Positions 1 to 7,941 of a stretch of 64,000 nucleotides of DNA are shown here, piece after piece. The stretch lies in the NCBI GenBank assembly GCA_900538465.1, contig UPXV01000006.1, positions 17,102 through 81,101 on the forward strand, in the 5' to 3' direction. Position 1 is the stretch's first letter; the number at the start of each line of letters is the position of its first letter. The stretch comes from an uncultured Erysipelotrichaceae bacterium (GTDB taxonomy: Bacteria > Bacillota_I > Bacilli_A > Erysipelotrichales > Coprobacillaceae). Below the pieces are notes generated by a model, which was not told the origin of the DNA, made no database searches, and worked only from the letters and a program-made list of their open reading frames with translations. The translations under genes were made by a program, and so were the position numbers.

Positions 1-113
1 TAACTGAAATTCCAAATGATGGTGAACGTAACTTAGTTGCAACTATCAAACCTGAAGAGTTAATGTTATTAGAATTCATTAAACCAGGTCATCATTTTAA
101 AATTTTAAAATAG
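1..113 (+). CDS. C-terminal fragment of an unidentified protein
   Basis: An open reading frame enters from the left edge and stops with TAG at 111-113, leaving about 36 codons ending in HFKILK. It is followed at once by a strong terminator hairpin, which supports it being the true end of a plus-strand gene. The visible tail carries no motif that I recognise, so no function is offered. Confidence 0.6.
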   Translation, partial: TEIPNDGERNLVATIKPEELMLLEFIKPGHHFKILK

Positions 114-121
114 TACGTCAA

Positions 122-157
122 AGGTCTGAGACAAATGTCCCAGACCTATTTTGTTTT
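122..157 (+). terminator. Rho-independent terminator of the left-edge gene
   Basis: The stem AGGTCTG-x-GAC pairs with GTC-x-CAGACCT around an AAAT loop (122-147, one A-C mismatch), followed by a T-rich run. The stop codon of the convergent nuclease gene lies inside the hairpin. Confidence 0.8.
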
Positions 158-850
158 ATGACTTTCTCCATTTTTATAGTTAATTGTAACTCCTGGTTGA
201 ACATTATATACAAAGACATTAAATTCAATATCTAACCCTTGATCTTCTACTGACATAGCTTCCATCAATACACCCCTTGCAACCAAGTTATCTCCCTCAT
301 ATATGGGTGTCACACGATACAAAACATGATGATTTGTTTCTTTCACATAATCAGCCACCATATTTTCAAAAGGTAACATACCCTGTGTATTCATATATCT
401 TGTTCCTGTAATTAAATTCTTGTTGTTAGCATTTTCTCCAGTTAATTGATAGCCAATCAAGTGACAACGGTTATATAAATATTTCCCATCAACAAAATCA
501 TATTTCTTTGGTTGCCAACCACTTGGTTTCACTTGTCCAATAGAACCTCTTTTTTCTGTTGGCATTGTCTTTTTTGAAACATTTGCATATGCTTTTCCAC
601 ATCTTCCTAACGAATCTAATTCACTATATTTTTCAAACGATTTCTTAGTCAAATCATCTTCATTAAAATAAGGAACATTATCATTGATTTCAATATAAGC
701 TTTTCCACTATACTCAGGAATATCCTCAATTTCAACAATTGTTTCTTGATTATCATCACCTTGTAAATATCGAGTGGAAATATATCCTCCAACAACAATT
801 GTTGTTGTGACAATAAGTTCTATTAAACGCTTTTTTGTTCTTTTCTTCAT
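146..850 (-). CDS. DNA/RNA non-specific endonuclease, membrane-anchored or secreted
   Basis: This 234-residue protein belongs to the EndA/NucA-like beta-beta-alpha-metal nuclease family, whose members cut DNA and RNA without sequence preference. A basic N-terminus and one hydrophobic segment (about residues 9-27) act as signal anchor or signal peptide. The catalytic region near residues 127-160 reads YNRCHLIGYQL followed by NLITGTRYMN. Here NRCH replaces the textbook DRGH, while the catalytic His and the downstream metal-binding Asn are kept. This NRCH form is common in Firmicute members, so activity is expected. The start follows a GAAAGGA ribosome site. It lies 3 bp downstream of the 130-residue gene, so the two are probably co-transcribed. 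It could serve in nutrient scavenging or DNA processing; the sequence does not decide. Confidence 0.85.
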   Translation of the reverse strand: MKKRTKKRLIELIVTTTIVVGGYISTRYLQGDDNQETIVEIEDIPEYSGKAYIEINDNVPYFNEDDLTKKSFEKYSELDSLGRCGKAYANVSKKTMPTEKRGSIGQVKPSGWQPKKYDFVDGKYLYNRCHLIGYQLTGENANNKNLITGTRYMNTQGMLPFENMVADYVKETNHHVLYRVTPIYEGDNLVARGVLMEAMSVEDQGLDIEFNVFVYNVQPGVTINYKNGESHKTK

Positions 851-853
851 GAA

Positions 854-1246
854 TTATTCCTTTCGATAAACTTTTTTTGTGATTTCATGAGAAGATCCTT
901 GAAAATCTTCTTGAGACACGAAATGATATAAAGATAAATCAATATTCAAATAAACATCTTTTGGATAAATACGATTCCATTGAAATAAGATAATCTCTTC
1001 AATCTCTAAATGATTTAAATCTTGATTATCTTCTATTAAACAATAATGATCTCCAGCAATTCTTAAATAATTTTCATCTACAACAACATGATCAAGTGTA
1101 TCCTTATACAACGAATAAGAATATTCATTCATATAAATCACTTCATTCAATTCTTTGATTTTTTCTCTGACAATTCGATCTTGAGATTGTCTTCTTTGAT
1201 GAAACATCAAACCCATTTCTTGATCTACACATGCTATGATTTTCAT
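854..1246 (-). CDS. Conserved small protein of unknown function
   Basis: This is a 130-residue soluble protein with no signal peptide or membrane segment. The N-terminal strand MKIIACVDQEMGLMF followed by RRQSQDR looks like the start of a small alpha/beta domain, and I have the impression that this pattern recurs in clostridial hypothetical proteins, but I cannot name the family. It sits directly upstream of the endonuclease gene with a 3-bp gap, so it is probably translated from the same message. The pairing might mean an inhibitor or accessory of the nuclease, but that is only a guess from position. Confidence 0.65.
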   Translation of the reverse strand: MKIIACVDQEMGLMFHQRRQSQDRIVREKIKELNEVIYMNEYSYSLYKDTLDHVVVDENYLRIAGDHYCLIEDNQDLNHLEIEEIILFQWNRIYPKDVYLNIDLSLYHFVSQEDFQGSSHEITKKVYRKE

Positions 1247-1280
1247 AATCTACCTCTTTGATATCTATTTTATAACGAAA

Positions 1281-1313
1281 GAAAAACTTATTCAATAAAT
1301 TGTTGAATAAGTT
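1281..1313 (-). terminator. Terminator of the ribokinase operon
   Basis: AACTTATTCAA (1285-1295) pairs perfectly with TTGAATAAGTT (1303-1313). On the minus strand it is followed by a T run, and it overlaps the ribokinase stop codon. Confidence 0.8.
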
Positions 1314-2238
1314 ATTTACTCATTTCTTCCATATATTTACGTACTTGAGATTCTGTTGGAATCACTTCTTGTCCCCCATTATGAGAAACTTTTATTCCCG
1401 CAGCAATATTGGCATATTCAACAGCTTTAACCAAGTCTCCTGTTTTTACATATTCACTTGCTAAGGCTCCTGCAAAAGTATCACCTGCACCTACAGTATT
1501 GAGTGCCTTTACCTTCAAAGCTGGAACATATGTTGCTTGTCCAGATTGATAAACCAGATTTCCTTGGGATCCCATTTTGATAATACTATTTTGAACACCT
1601 AATTCTTGTATTTTCTTTGCTGCTTTTAATGCTGATTCCTGACTATCAACATGAATCCCAGTTATCATTTCTGTTTCTTGCTGATTGGGTGTAATCACAT
1701 CAGCATATTTTAAGACTTCTGGGAAATAAGCTCCTGCAGGTGCTGGATCAAGAATAACAAACATTCCTTTTTCTTTAGCCAGTTGCATTGTTTTTATAAT
1801 TGCTTGAGGGCTTGTTTCCATTTGTAGTAACAAGACCTTTGCATCAATATTTGAAAAAGTTTCTTCAATATAATCTAAAGGAATTGTGAGGTTAGCACCT
1901 AAACTTCCTGCCATTGTATTTTCACCATTTTCATCTACAAAAATAACATACATTCCTGTTGAAGACTTTTCACTTCTTAATATTTTATCTGTTTGGATTC
2001 CATAACTTTCTAAATTTTGAATCATTTGATTTCCCGAACTGTCTTTTCCAACAGAGCTTATAAATAACATTTGACTATCTTGCTTTGCTACAGTAATGGC
2101 TTGATTAGCTCCTTTTCCCCCAGGAATTGTTTCTATTTTTTGAGCTAACACAGAATCCCCATAAGATGGATATTCTTTGACATGTGTAACAATATCTAAA
2201 TTTATACTTCCAAATACAACAACATCATATGTGTTCAT
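1312..2238 (-). CDS. rbsK: Ribokinase (PfkB family)
   Basis: Ribokinase phosphorylates D-ribose to ribose 5-phosphate with ATP, in the cytoplasm. The 308-residue length is normal. The N-terminal PfkB signature GGKGANQA lies near residues 41-48, and the C-terminal signature NTVGAGDTF near residues 246-254 contains the catalytic Asp and the anion hole. It follows two HAD-IIB phosphatase genes by 11 bp and ends in a terminator, so the three form an operon. No ribose transporter or RbsR regulator is adjacent, so the substrate could be another furanose; ribokinase is the best call because both motifs and the length fit. A GAGGAGA site precedes the ATG. Confidence 0.85.
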   Translation of the reverse strand: MNTYDVVVFGSINLDIVTHVKEYPSYGDSVLAQKIETIPGGKGANQAITVAKQDSQMLFISSVGKDSSGNQMIQNLESYGIQTDKILRSEKSSTGMYVIFVDENGENTMAGSLGANLTIPLDYIEETFSNIDAKVLLLQMETSPQAIIKTMQLAKEKGMFVILDPAPAGAYFPEVLKYADVITPNQQETEMITGIHVDSQESALKAAKKIQELGVQNSIIKMGSQGNLVYQSGQATYVPALKVKALNTVGAGDTFAGALASEYVKTGDLVKAVEYANIAAGIKVSHNGGQEVIPTESQVRKYMEEMSK

Positions 2239-2249
2239 TTTTATCTCCT

Positions 2250-3041
2250 CTACAAATCAAATAATTCCTTAAGCTTATGTGCAACTCCATCTTCATGGAC
2301 ACTTAAACAAATAGTTTCTGCTTTCTCTTTAATAATATCAATAGCATTTCCCATCGCAATAGGATGAGCCACAGTTTCAAACATTTCTACATCATTAGGA
2401 CCATCTCCAAAACAATAACTATCATTGATATCAATATGAAGTTCCCTCATAACATCCAATATTCCTGTGGCTTTAGAAACATCTTTGGCATAAACTTCCA
2501 TACTATGATGATCAGGATGCAATTCATAATTAAATTTCTTATAACATGATACAGCATAATTCAATTCATCTTCATCTTTTACCCATACTTCCATTTTAAC
2601 TGTTTGATGAATAATTTCATCTTCATCATATTCAAAACAAAAATTTTCAAAATCAATATTACAATGAGCATAAAATTCCAATAAACATTGATTGCTTTTT
2701 TTCATATAACAAAATCCTGGTGTTTGTAAGACATATTCAATATTTCTTAAAGACAATTGATGACATAATTCTTTAACATCATCATAATTCATTGCTCTAA
2801 CTTCTAGATCTTGATTTTGATATTTTATATTGGCTCCATTCGCTAGAACATATCCATCAAAACCAATCTCTCTAACATTTTTAGCAATATACCCATATGG
2901 TCTTCCACTCGCAACAAAACATAAATGCCCTAATGCTTGTGTTTTCGCAATTGCTTCTCTTACAGCAGTCGTAATCCCTCCAAGCTCAGACGTATATAAA
3001 GTTCCATCAATATCAAAAAATATAATCTTTCTATTCATCAT
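2250..3041 (-). CDS. Cof-type HAD-IIB phosphatase
   Basis: This 263-residue HAD superfamily hydrolase removes phosphate from small molecules such as sugar phosphates or nucleotides. Motif I, FFDIDGTLY, lies at about residues 8-16, with the nucleophile Asp and the acid/base Asp. Motif II is VASGRP, and motifs III/IV are the conserved Lys near the C-terminal half and FGDGPNDVEM. The C2B cap between motifs II and III defines the Cof subfamily. It overlaps the upstream HAD gene by 11 bp and precedes rbsK, suggesting a role in sugar-phosphate balance, though the substrate cannot be read. Two adjacent ATG codons are possible starts. Confidence 0.85.
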   Translation of the reverse strand: MMNRKIIFFDIDGTLYTSELGGITTAVREAIAKTQALGHLCFVASGRPYGYIAKNVREIGFDGYVLANGANIKYQNQDLEVRAMNYDDVKELCHQLSLRNIEYVLQTPGFCYMKKSNQCLLEFYAHCNIDFENFCFEYDEDEIIHQTVKMEVWVKDEDELNYAVSCYKKFNYELHPDHHSMEVYAKDVSKATGILDVMRELHIDINDSYCFGDGPNDVEMFETVAHPIAMGNAIDIIKEKAETICLSVHEDGVAHKLKELFDL

Positions 3042-3816
3042 CTATCCACCCAAAATGTTTACAAGCATTATAAATTCCATCATCACTTGCATCAGTTGTA
3101 ATATAAGTTGCTTTCTCTTTTAATTCATCAATCGCATTGCCCATAGCAATCGAAGTCCATTCATCTATAAACATACTTAAATCATTTTTTTCATCACCAA
3201 AGACAACAACATCACTATAATCACCACCAAAATGATCAACCATGGCTTTAATCCCTACTGATTTATCACCTGGTTCTACAAATAGATATTCTTTATGAAA
3301 ACGACACCAAGGTAAGTCTTTTAATGTCTCTAATTGTTCTTCTTCTGGTGAAAAACAAGCTATATAAACTTTATATATCTTATCAAAATCTCTTGGATCC
3401 AATCCTTCTTGGACAACTGTATCCATATAAATATCATGTGTAAAATCATAAAAACGGTTATCTGGAGCTAATCGTCTTGTTTCATTATCAGGTGAAATTG
3501 CCCAAATAAAACCTTTTTCTTTACACTCATCAACCAGTGCAATACATTTATCATAATCAAGTGGTTTAATCTCAATCAATTCCTCATTAATTGTAATTCC
3601 ATTCCCACCATCACTCACCATATTTTTAAAACCTAATTCTTTCATATGATCTTTAGCCATAGCATAACTTCTTCCCGTAGCAATCGCAAGAAAATGTCCA
3701 GCCTCTTCTAATTTCTTTAAAGCTCGTTTTGCTGATTCAGGAATATATTGATTTCCTGGTGTCCCTACTGCTAAAGTTCCATCAATATCAAAAAAGAAAT
3801 ATTTTCTTTGACCCAT
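3031..3816 (-). CDS. Cof-type HAD-IIB phosphatase, first gene of the rbsK operon
   Basis: This is a 261-residue paralogue of the next gene. It has motif I FFDIDGTLAV near residue 9, motif II IATGRS, and the terminal FGDEKNDLSMF acid motif, with a C2B cap between. All catalytic aspartates are present. I place the start at the ATG at 3816 rather than the GTG two codons earlier, because GGAGGTG is spaced seven bases from the ATG. Its last codons overlap the second HAD gene, implying translational coupling. Tandem Cof-type enzymes with different caps usually have different substrates, but neither substrate can be assigned here. Confidence 0.85.
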   Translation of the reverse strand: MGQRKYFFFDIDGTLAVGTPGNQYIPESAKRALKKLEEAGHFLAIATGRSYAMAKDHMKELGFKNMVSDGGNGITINEELIEIKPLDYDKCIALVDECKEKGFIWAISPDNETRRLAPDNRFYDFTHDIYMDTVVQEGLDPRDFDKIYKVYIACFSPEEEQLETLKDLPWCRFHKEYLFVEPGDKSVGIKAMVDHFGGDYSDVVVFGDEKNDLSMFIDEWTSIAMGNAIDELKEKATYITTDASDDGIYNACKHFGWIDDE

Positions 3817-3915
3817 ACTCACACCTCCGTTGATTATTCTAACAAAATTGAAATGATTTTGTTGATATTTACAAGATTTGAAAAGAAAAATATTATATTT
3901 CTTTGTCCTCTATTT

Positions 3916-3943
3916 TTGAATTTTTATAACATTGTGCTATAAT
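3916..3943 (+). promoter_or_regulatory. Sigma-A type promoter for the 98-residue gene
   Basis: TTGAAT (3916-3921), a 16-bp spacer, then TATAAT (3938-3943) preceded by TGC, giving an extended -10. Transcription would begin near 3950, only about ten bases before the ATG at 3961. Confidence 0.7.
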
Positions 3944-3960
3944 ATAACTCGGTGATAAAA

Positions 3961-4254
3961 ATGGATAAGGAATTTATTTGTCGTAATATTATAAATATAC
4001 TAGATGTTCATCATTGTCGGGAATGGGAAATATTTGCTGGAGAAGATCTTGAACAAGTTCTTCCTAAGTATTTAAGAAAGTTAGTTGAAGATGTTCCACA
4101 AGTTGAAATTGATATAATCATGGATAAGAATAAACAAACTATTGATAAGATTGCTCATAATCAACCCATTACCATTACTGAACATAATCATTTTATGGAA
4201 GATTTAAAAGTCTTCAAAAGAAAACACCTGATTAAAAAAACAGGTGCAATTTAA
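3961..4254 (+). CDS. Small soluble protein of unknown function
   Basis: This is a 97-residue acidic and His-rich protein (segments DVHHCREWEIF and HNHFMEDLK) with no membrane segment. I do not recognise it. It is a lone plus-strand gene between two minus-strand operons, with its own strong promoter and terminator, so it is a real transcription unit. An in-frame GTG at 3952 would add three residues, but GGTGAT sits at ribosome-site distance from the ATG at 3961, which is preferred. The His/Cys content could mean metal binding, which is a guess only. Confidence 0.65.
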   Translation: MDKEFICRNIINILDVHHCREWEIFAGEDLEQVLPKYLRKLVEDVPQVEIDIIMDKNKQTIDKIAHNQPITITEHNHFMEDLKVFKRKHLIKKTGAI

Positions 4255-4263
4255 CTTTATAAC

Positions 4264-4297
4264 AAAAAAAGAAGACTTGTAAAATCTTCTTTTTTTT
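4264..4297. terminator. Terminator after the 98-residue gene, usable from both sides
   Basis: AGAAGA (4270-4275) pairs with TCTTCT (4285-4290). The stem is flanked by an A run on the left and a T run on the right, so either strand can terminate. Confidence 0.7.
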
Positions 4298-4300
4298 ATA

Positions 4301-4328
4301 GAAAAAGAATGAGGAAACTCATTCTTAT
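4301..4328 (-). terminator. mreB/mbl terminator
   Basis: AAGAATGAG (4305-4313), a GAAA loop and CTCATTCTT (4318-4326) form a perfect 9-bp stem. Its minus-strand side is followed by a short T run and it overlaps the MreB stop codon. Confidence 0.8.
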
Positions 4329-5314
4329 TTTAAATATTGTGTGTTTTCTAACATAATACCGCAACCTTCAGCAACACAATCTAATGCATTGTCAGCTACG
4401 AATACAGGAACTCCTAAACCTTCTTCTAAATATTTATCTAAATTATGAAGTAAAGCTCCACCACCAGTTAAGAAAATACCTTTATTAACAATATCAGCTG
4501 ATAATTCAGGTGGTGTTTGTTCAAGAACTTGTTTTGTTGCACGTAAGATTGTCATACAACATTCTTCTAATGCTTCTTGTGTTTCTAAAGCACTTAATTG
4601 AATTGTATGAGGTAATCCAGTCACTAAGTCTCTACCTCTTACATCCATCATTTCTGTAGAAGATGCACCATATGCACTACCAATTGTCATTTTAATTTCT
4701 TCTGCTGTACGATCACCGATTAATAATTTATATTTATCTTTAACATATTTAATTAATTCAGCATCCATCTTGTCACCAGCAACTTTTAATGATGTACTTG
4801 TTACAATATCTCCTAATGAAAGAACAGCAACATCTGTTGTTCCCCCACCAATATCAACAACCATATTACCAGATGGTTTAGAAATATCCAACCCAGCTCC
4901 GATAGCTGCTACTTTTGGTTCTTCTTCAATATATACTCTTTTTGCACCACATCTTAATGCAACATCCTGAATAGCACTCTTTTCAATAGAAGTAATATTA
5001 GAAGGACAACAAATTAAAATTGTTGGTCTTGAAAATACTCCTTTTAAATTCAATTTATTAATAAAATGAGTGATTAAAATTTCAGTAATTTGAAAATCTG
5101 CGATAACACCATCTTTAAGAGGACGAATAGCTTGGAACTTACCTGGTGTCTTACCAAGCATTTCTCTTGCTTCTTCACCTACAGCGATTGGTCTATTTGT
5201 TTCAGTATTGATAGTTACAACAGAAGGTTCATTGACAACAATCCCTTCACCTTTAACATAAATAAGAATGTTAGCTGTTCCTAAGTCAATACCAATTTCT
5301 TTTGATAATTTCAT
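4325..5314 (-). CDS. mbl: Cell-shape actin homologue MreB/Mbl
   Basis: MreB-family proteins polymerise on the inner membrane face and guide lateral wall synthesis. The 329-residue product starts MKLSKEIGIDLGTANILIY, with the phosphate 1 motif GIDLGTAN. It continues with the connect/phosphate 2 motif MVVDIGGGTTDVAVL near residue 155 and the adenosine motif IFLTGGGALLHNLD near residue 285. GGAGG seven bases upstream fixes the start at 5314, not the upstream in-frame ATG at 5335. It lies downstream of spoIID-spoIIQ as mbl does in Bacillus, which is why Mbl is preferred over MreB; sequence alone does not separate the two. Confidence 0.9.
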   Translation of the reverse strand: MKLSKEIGIDLGTANILIYVKGEGIVVNEPSVVTINTETNRPIAVGEEAREMLGKTPGKFQAIRPLKDGVIADFQITEILITHFINKLNLKGVFSRPTILICCPSNITSIEKSAIQDVALRCGAKRVYIEEEPKVAAIGAGLDISKPSGNMVVDIGGGTTDVAVLSLGDIVTSTSLKVAGDKMDAELIKYVKDKYKLLIGDRTAEEIKMTIGSAYGASSTEMMDVRGRDLVTGLPHTIQLSALETQEALEECCMTILRATKQVLEQTPPELSADIVNKGIFLTGGGALLHNLDKYLEEGLGVPVFVADNALDCVAEGCGIMLENTQYLK

Positions 5315-5369
5315 AAACATTCCTCCTATAAGCATTTCTATTGTAACATTTTTTGTGGTAAATACAAGA

Positions 5370-5399
5370 AAAAAATAATAGCGATTGAAAATCGCTATT
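5370..5399 (-). terminator. spoIIQ terminator
   Basis: AATAGCGATT (5377-5386) and AATCGCTATT (5390-5399) form a 10-bp stem with a three-base loop. The minus strand continues into a T run. It includes the end of the SpoIIQ reading frame. Confidence 0.85.
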
Positions 5400-6027
5400 T
5401 AATCGTATTTAGTGGTTGTCCAAGATACTTTTCTGGGTTAAATAATTGATCTTCTTTTTGAAGAATAAAATGCAAATGATTTTTTAAATCAGCTTCATAT
5501 ACATTCTCACCACTTTGACCAATAATATCTCCTTGTTTTACTTTTTGATTCACTTCAACAGAGACTTTTGATAACGATTCATATGTTGTAGAAATTTTAT
5601 CACTATTGGTAATTGTGACAACCCAACCCAAAACAGGATCATTTGTCTTTTTGGTTACTGTTCCACTCATGGCTGCTAAAACATCAAATTTTTCATTCTT
5701 ATTAGAATAATCAATACCTTGATTTGGACGATATACACCTTCAAATAAAATTAATGATTGATTTTGTTTTGCAGAATCATCATCTTTATTATAGAAATAT
5801 CTGACTATTCCTACTCCATCTTTAACTGGGGCATTTAGATTTTCTATTTTCTTTTCTTCTTTCTTATCAGTTGGTTCTTTCTTTTCTACCTTAGCAACTG
5901 AATCATCTTGAAAATTCTTTGTATGATTATCTAAAATTTGTTGAACAACACCAATACCACCTAAGAATAATGCGACTGCTAATGTCATACCAAGTGCTTT
6001 TTTGTATTTAAATGATCTTCTCTTCAT
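5395..6027 (-). CDS. spoIIQ: SpoIIQ-like protein with degenerate M23 (LytM) domain
   Basis: This 210-residue protein has one N-terminal membrane segment (about 11-29), a charged linker and a LytM/M23 domain (about 70-202). SpoIIQ sits in the forespore membrane and pairs with SpoIIIAH to link forespore and mother cell. The family's HxxxD zinc motif reads NQGID (102-106), so the first His is Asn; the Asp and the later HLH pair (184-186) remain. Loss of one zinc ligand is typical of Bacillus SpoIIQ and implies a structural rather than hydrolytic role. It is 31 bp downstream of spoIID, as in other spore formers. A generic M23 protein is the alternative, but the context favours SpoIIQ. Confidence 0.8.
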   Translation of the reverse strand: MKRRSFKYKKALGMTLAVALFLGGIGVVQQILDNHTKNFQDDSVAKVEKKEPTDKKEEKKIENLNAPVKDGVGIVRYFYNKDDDSAKQNQSLILFEGVYRPNQGIDYSNKNEKFDVLAAMSGTVTKKTNDPVLGWVVTITNSDKISTTYESLSKVSVEVNQKVKQGDIIGQSGENVYEADLKNHLHFILQKEDQLFNPEKYLGQPLNTIK

Positions 6028-6058
6028 ACTTTCACCTCAATGTAAGTATGAACAAAAG

Positions 6059-6964
6059 TTATGAGTCTATACGTTGAATTTGAATATTTTGATAATAATG
6101 ATTTAAAATGTCTCGATAACTCTTTTTTTCTTTTGCCATGGCTTGTGCTCCATATTGGCTCATTCCAACACCATGTCCACTTCCATAAGTTGTAAAAGTA
6201 TATCCTTTTGATGAAAATGAAATCTTAAAAGAAGATGAAGCCAATCCTAATATTTCTCTTACTTCTCTTCCTGAATAAGTTTTTTGATTAATCATAACTG
6301 TTTTTACATAACCGCTTTTGGTATGAGCAGTCACTTCAATTTGTGGTGATGAAACATCAAAGGCATCAGCCAATTGTTTTTTTGTAAAGGTTTTTTGTCG
6401 CTTGTTGGTTGGATCTATAGTTAAATCCCAATGACTATCGACTGATTTTAAATACGCTACTGTTCCTTGAAAGTAGTCTTCACAATTAGCAGTTTTCCCA
6501 TTACTGCTTGAAAAAAACATTGCTGAAATATATTCTCCTTGATAAGTCATCACTTGATATTGTGTCTCTTTAACTGCTTTTTCTAATTTTGCTTTATTCT
6601 TGGTATAGTTTTTACCCCAATTCTTCTTCATTTGACTATCTGTTAAATAAACTTGTGAGTTGGTTGTATTATCTACTTTTAAATGTCTTGATAATACAAA
6701 AGTTCTAGCTGCTACTGCCTGAGCTTTTAATGCTTCTAATTCAAAACTCACAGGCATTTCCCCGGCAATAACCCCAACAACATATTCCTCTAATGGAATA
6801 GATAAAGTCTTTTCTTTTGTCTTCACTTGTACGATATAATTCTTTTCTATATTTTGTGTTTGATAATGAGAATTTATAAAGGTAATTGCATCTTGATAAT
6901 GAAAGCAACCAATGATAAAAATCAATACCAAAATAAAAAGAAGTTTTGTATATATTGTTTTCAT
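6059..6964 (-). CDS. spoIID: Stage II sporulation protein D, lytic transglycosylase
   Basis: SpoIID cleaves denuded glycan strands during engulfment, working with SpoIIM and SpoIIP. The 301-residue product has one N-terminal membrane anchor (about 6-24) and a SpoIID/LytB domain over the rest. The family signature EEYVVGVIAGEMP is followed by ELEALKAQAVAARTF, which carries the catalytic Glu. The C-terminal GSGHGVGMSQYGAQAMA motif is intact. No clear ribosome site precedes the ATG. A sigma-E-like promoter candidate lies directly upstream, and readthrough from the DUF1146 gene 27 bp away is the alternative. It is followed by the spoIIQ gene. Confidence 0.9.
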   Translation of the reverse strand: MKTIYTKLLFILVLIFIIGCFHYQDAITFINSHYQTQNIEKNYIVQVKTKEKTLSIPLEEYVVGVIAGEMPVSFELEALKAQAVAARTFVLSRHLKVDNTTNSQVYLTDSQMKKNWGKNYTKNKAKLEKAVKETQYQVMTYQGEYISAMFFSSSNGKTANCEDYFQGTVAYLKSVDSHWDLTIDPTNKRQKTFTKKQLADAFDVSSPQIEVTAHTKSGYVKTVMINQKTYSGREVREILGLASSSFKISFSSKGYTFTTYGSGHGVGMSQYGAQAMAKEKKSYRDILNHYYQNIQIQRIDS

Positions 6965-6969
6965 ACCAC

Positions 6970-6998
6970 AATATATGCAAGACTTCTATTTTTATAAC
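6970..6998 (-). promoter_or_regulatory. Candidate sigma-E-type promoter for spoIID
   Basis: Reading the minus strand, GTTATAA (6998-6992), 14 bases, then CATATATT (6977-6970) resembles the mother-cell sigma-E consensus known for spoIID in Bacillus. The start point would fall at or next to the ATG, giving a near-leaderless message, which fits the missing ribosome site but is unusual. Confidence 0.25.
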
Positions 6999-7198
6999 TG
7001 AAAACTTAAAGTTCCAAACGAAAGAATAAAAGAAGCAAATAAATATCCCAATGCTACTGAAGCAACAATATAGAAAATATAAAATTCTCTAATCTTACTT
7101 CTTTTGACATACTCTTCAAATTTAAAACAACTTAAACCTAGCATTGCTAAAATAATTGAAACAACATAAACAACAATATTCACAATATGATAAACCAT
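6992..7198 (-). CDS. DUF1146 (YwzB-like) small membrane protein
   Basis: This 68-residue protein has two membrane segments (about 4-22 and 42-62) joined by a charged cytoplasmic loop containing FEEYVKRSK. The second helix, with VALGYLFASFIL, matches the DUF1146/YwzB pattern as I know it. In Bacillus ywzB lies just upstream of the murAA-spoIID region, so position supports the assignment. The function of this family is not known. It begins 4 bp after the next gene upstream and ends 27 bp before spoIID. Confidence 0.7.
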   Translation of the reverse strand: MVYHIVNIVVYVVSIILAMLGLSCFKFEEYVKRSKIREFYIFYIVASVALGYLFASFILSFGTLSFQL

Positions 7199-7202
7199 AA
7201 TC

Positions 7203-7865
7203 TCACCTCACAAATTCAATTTTTAATATCTTATCATATAAAGAGACACAATACCCTATACACAAAGCATTTATAATCGTTCCTATCCCAACACCAACCA
7301 GCGAACCAATAAAAACAAAAGACAACAAACATGACAATGCAATAGTACTTAAATCAAACGGTATTTTTATTTTTCCAAAAGGCTGATGAAAGACTTGAGA
7401 TATTGTTTGAACAATACCATCAGATGGATTTAAGACAATATCACTCTTGATCATAAAATAAACACCTAAAGCAGTAAGAAATGTTGCAATAATTAATAAT
7501 GATATTTGAATGATTAATGTATTTGCTTGTGTTGTTATAACCAAATCATAAATATCTATTAATTGTCCAACGATAAAAGAAAATGGAAATTGAATCAATA
7601 TCTTATAATCTATTTTCTTTAATAAGATTGTTTGTATCAAAACAAATACAAAATATAAGAGTGTAATTGAATTTCCTAAAGATATTGTTGTGATTTGTGA
7701 AAACACATATGGAAGAGTTGTGATAGAGCCAACACCTAATCTGGATTTTGTATTGAAAACAATTCCTATTGATAAAGCATTTATTCCTAAAACAAAAATA
7801 ATCCATCTTTTTATATTGAATGACATAAAAACATTTTCTCTTATTTCTAATAATTTCTTTTCCAT
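7203..7865 (-). CDS. YczE/DUF6198-type integral membrane protein
   Basis: A 220-residue protein with about five to six membrane helices. The N-terminal part has FVLGINALSIGIVF then RLGVGSITTLPYVF, the conserved Gly-Val-Gly loop of YczE/YitT-like membrane proteins. Function in this group is not established; some members sit near transport or antibiotic genes. A GAAAGG sequence lies 11 bases before the ATG at 7865; an internal Met at codon 14 lacks a better site. It is the first gene of a likely operon with the DUF1146 and sporulation genes, and is divergent from the aldo/keto reductase gene. Confidence 0.7.
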   Translation of the reverse strand: MEKKLLEIRENVFMSFNIKRWIIFVLGINALSIGIVFNTKSRLGVGSITTLPYVFSQITTISLGNSITLLYFVFVLIQTILLKKIDYKILIQFPFSFIVGQLIDIYDLVITTQANTLIIQISLLIIATFLTALGVYFMIKSDIVLNPSDGIVQTISQVFHQPFGKIKIPFDLSTIALSCLLSFVFIGSLVGVGIGTIINALCIGYCVSLYDKILKIEFVR

Positions 7866-7891
7866 ATTTTATAAAACCTTTCTCATACTCT

Positions 7892-7920
7892 TTTACATTA
7901 TAGTCATAATTTAGTACAAT
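7892..7920 (+). promoter_or_regulatory. Sigma-A promoter of the aldo/keto reductase operon
   Basis: TTTACA (7892-7897), 17 bp, TACAAT (7915-7920). AGGAGG at 7927-7932 follows, ten bases before the ATG. Confidence 0.75.
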
Positions 7921-7941
7921 AACAACAGGAGGAAACAATTT

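Noticed and set aside
2830..3123. Plus-strand open frame across the HAD phosphatase genes
   Set aside because: It is the antisense shadow of two clear HAD genes and lacks a ribosome site or recognisable domain.
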